Of a stretch of DNA of 32,331 bases, positions 32,289 through 32,331 are shown one piece after another. A program made the translations under genes and the position numbers. Numbering within the stretch: position 1 is the first letter of the stretch; the number at the start of each line of letters is the position of its first letter. The DNA is from Thiocapsa marina 5811 (GTDB taxonomy: Bacteria; Pseudomonadota; Gammaproteobacteria; Chromatiales; Chromatiaceae). The DNA lies in contig NZ_AFWV01000024.1 of assembly GCF_000223985.1 (NCBI RefSeq), positions 1 through 32,331 of the forward strand, given 5' to 3'. Under the pieces are notes generated by a model. That model saw nothing but the letters and a program-made list of their open reading frames with translations, searched no databases and was not told the DNA's origin.

Positions 32289-32331
32289 ATGAAACTCTAC
32301 GGCGGAATCGATCTGCATTCCAACAATAGCG
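32289..32331 (+). mobile_element. IS110-family transposase, 5' end only (cut by window edge)
   Basis: The last 43 bases encode MKLYGGIDLHSNNS, the start of an IS110-family transposase; Asp8 in GIDLH would be the first residue of the DEDD catalytic set. A strong AGGAGGAG site lies 7-8 bases before the ATG. The rest of the element is outside the window. The 86 bp between the RAYT repeat and this gene could hold the IS left end and possibly part of its guide (bridge) RNA, which cannot be confirmed here. Confidence 0.8.

Noticed and set aside
1-32331. CRISPR arrays, rRNA or tRNA genes
   Set aside because: I found no regularly spaced direct repeats and no tRNA or rRNA-like sequence; the repeats present are dispersed palindromes.

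Overview
The window is about 32 kb of GC-rich chromosomal DNA with tightly packed genes. The gene content suggests an N2-fixing gammaproteobacterium of the purple sulfur type (Chromatiaceae-like). The evidence is a nifEN-nifX-fdxB block carrying an RseC-family gene, a CydDC exporter, an Mla/Pqi-like lipid transport operon, and many intergenic palindromes with REP-associated transposases. This placement is inferred from gene content and composition, not from a marker gene.

Left part (1-5.3 kb). A two-gene module encoding an SMC/AAA-type ATPase and a DUF4276 (TOPRIM-like) protein lies directly downstream of a complete valS on the same strand. The far side of the module carries an exact copy, at least 139 bp long, of an internal piece of that valS, followed by a REP-like inverted repeat. 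The module is therefore bracketed by valS and a valS fragment in direct orientation. It has the look of an inserted anti-phage or stress module.

Centre-left (5.3-14.1 kb). A translationally coupled operon encodes an MlaE-like permease, an MlaF-like ATPase lacking its catalytic residues, a membrane-anchored MCE protein and a PqiC-like lipoprotein. An unrecognised 443-residue gene, an EamA transporter and topoisomerase III (topB) follow. The 3' end of topB runs into a truncated, convergent hicB.

Nitrogen fixation block (14.25-19.6 kb). A NifA-type upstream site and a sigma-54 promoter precede nifE-nifN, then nifX, an RseC-family gene, a DUF269 gene, a DUF683 gene and the ferredoxin gene fdxB. 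NifE and NifN form the scaffold on which the FeMo-cofactor precursor is matured. NifX and the small proteins carry or protect intermediates, and the ferredoxin and RseC protein probably serve electron supply. Between nifN and nifX lie a terminator-like hairpin and a perfect 13-bp inverted repeat whose right arm contains the nifX ribosome binding site.

Centre-right (19.6-28 kb). This stretch holds an OmpA-family lipoprotein, an envelope/lipid cluster (DUF2878, DUF1295 membrane enzyme, DUF6134, lipocalin), a PIN/Phd toxin-antitoxin pair and cydDC. Three copies of an ~85-bp palindromic repeat with ends like CTAAACCGCG/CGCGGTTTAG follow the ends of the DUF269, fdxB and cydC genes. In the first two, the repeat contains the gene's stop codon.

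Right part (28-32.3 kb). This is an accessory region with a Uma2-type nuclease, a DUF1275 membrane protein, a decayed RAYT transposase and a small array of genes with integron attC-like boundaries (hicA-hicB and a GIY-YIG nuclease). It ends with an intact RAYT flanked by a perfect 19-bp inverted repeat and the first codons of an IS110-family transposase cut by the window edge.
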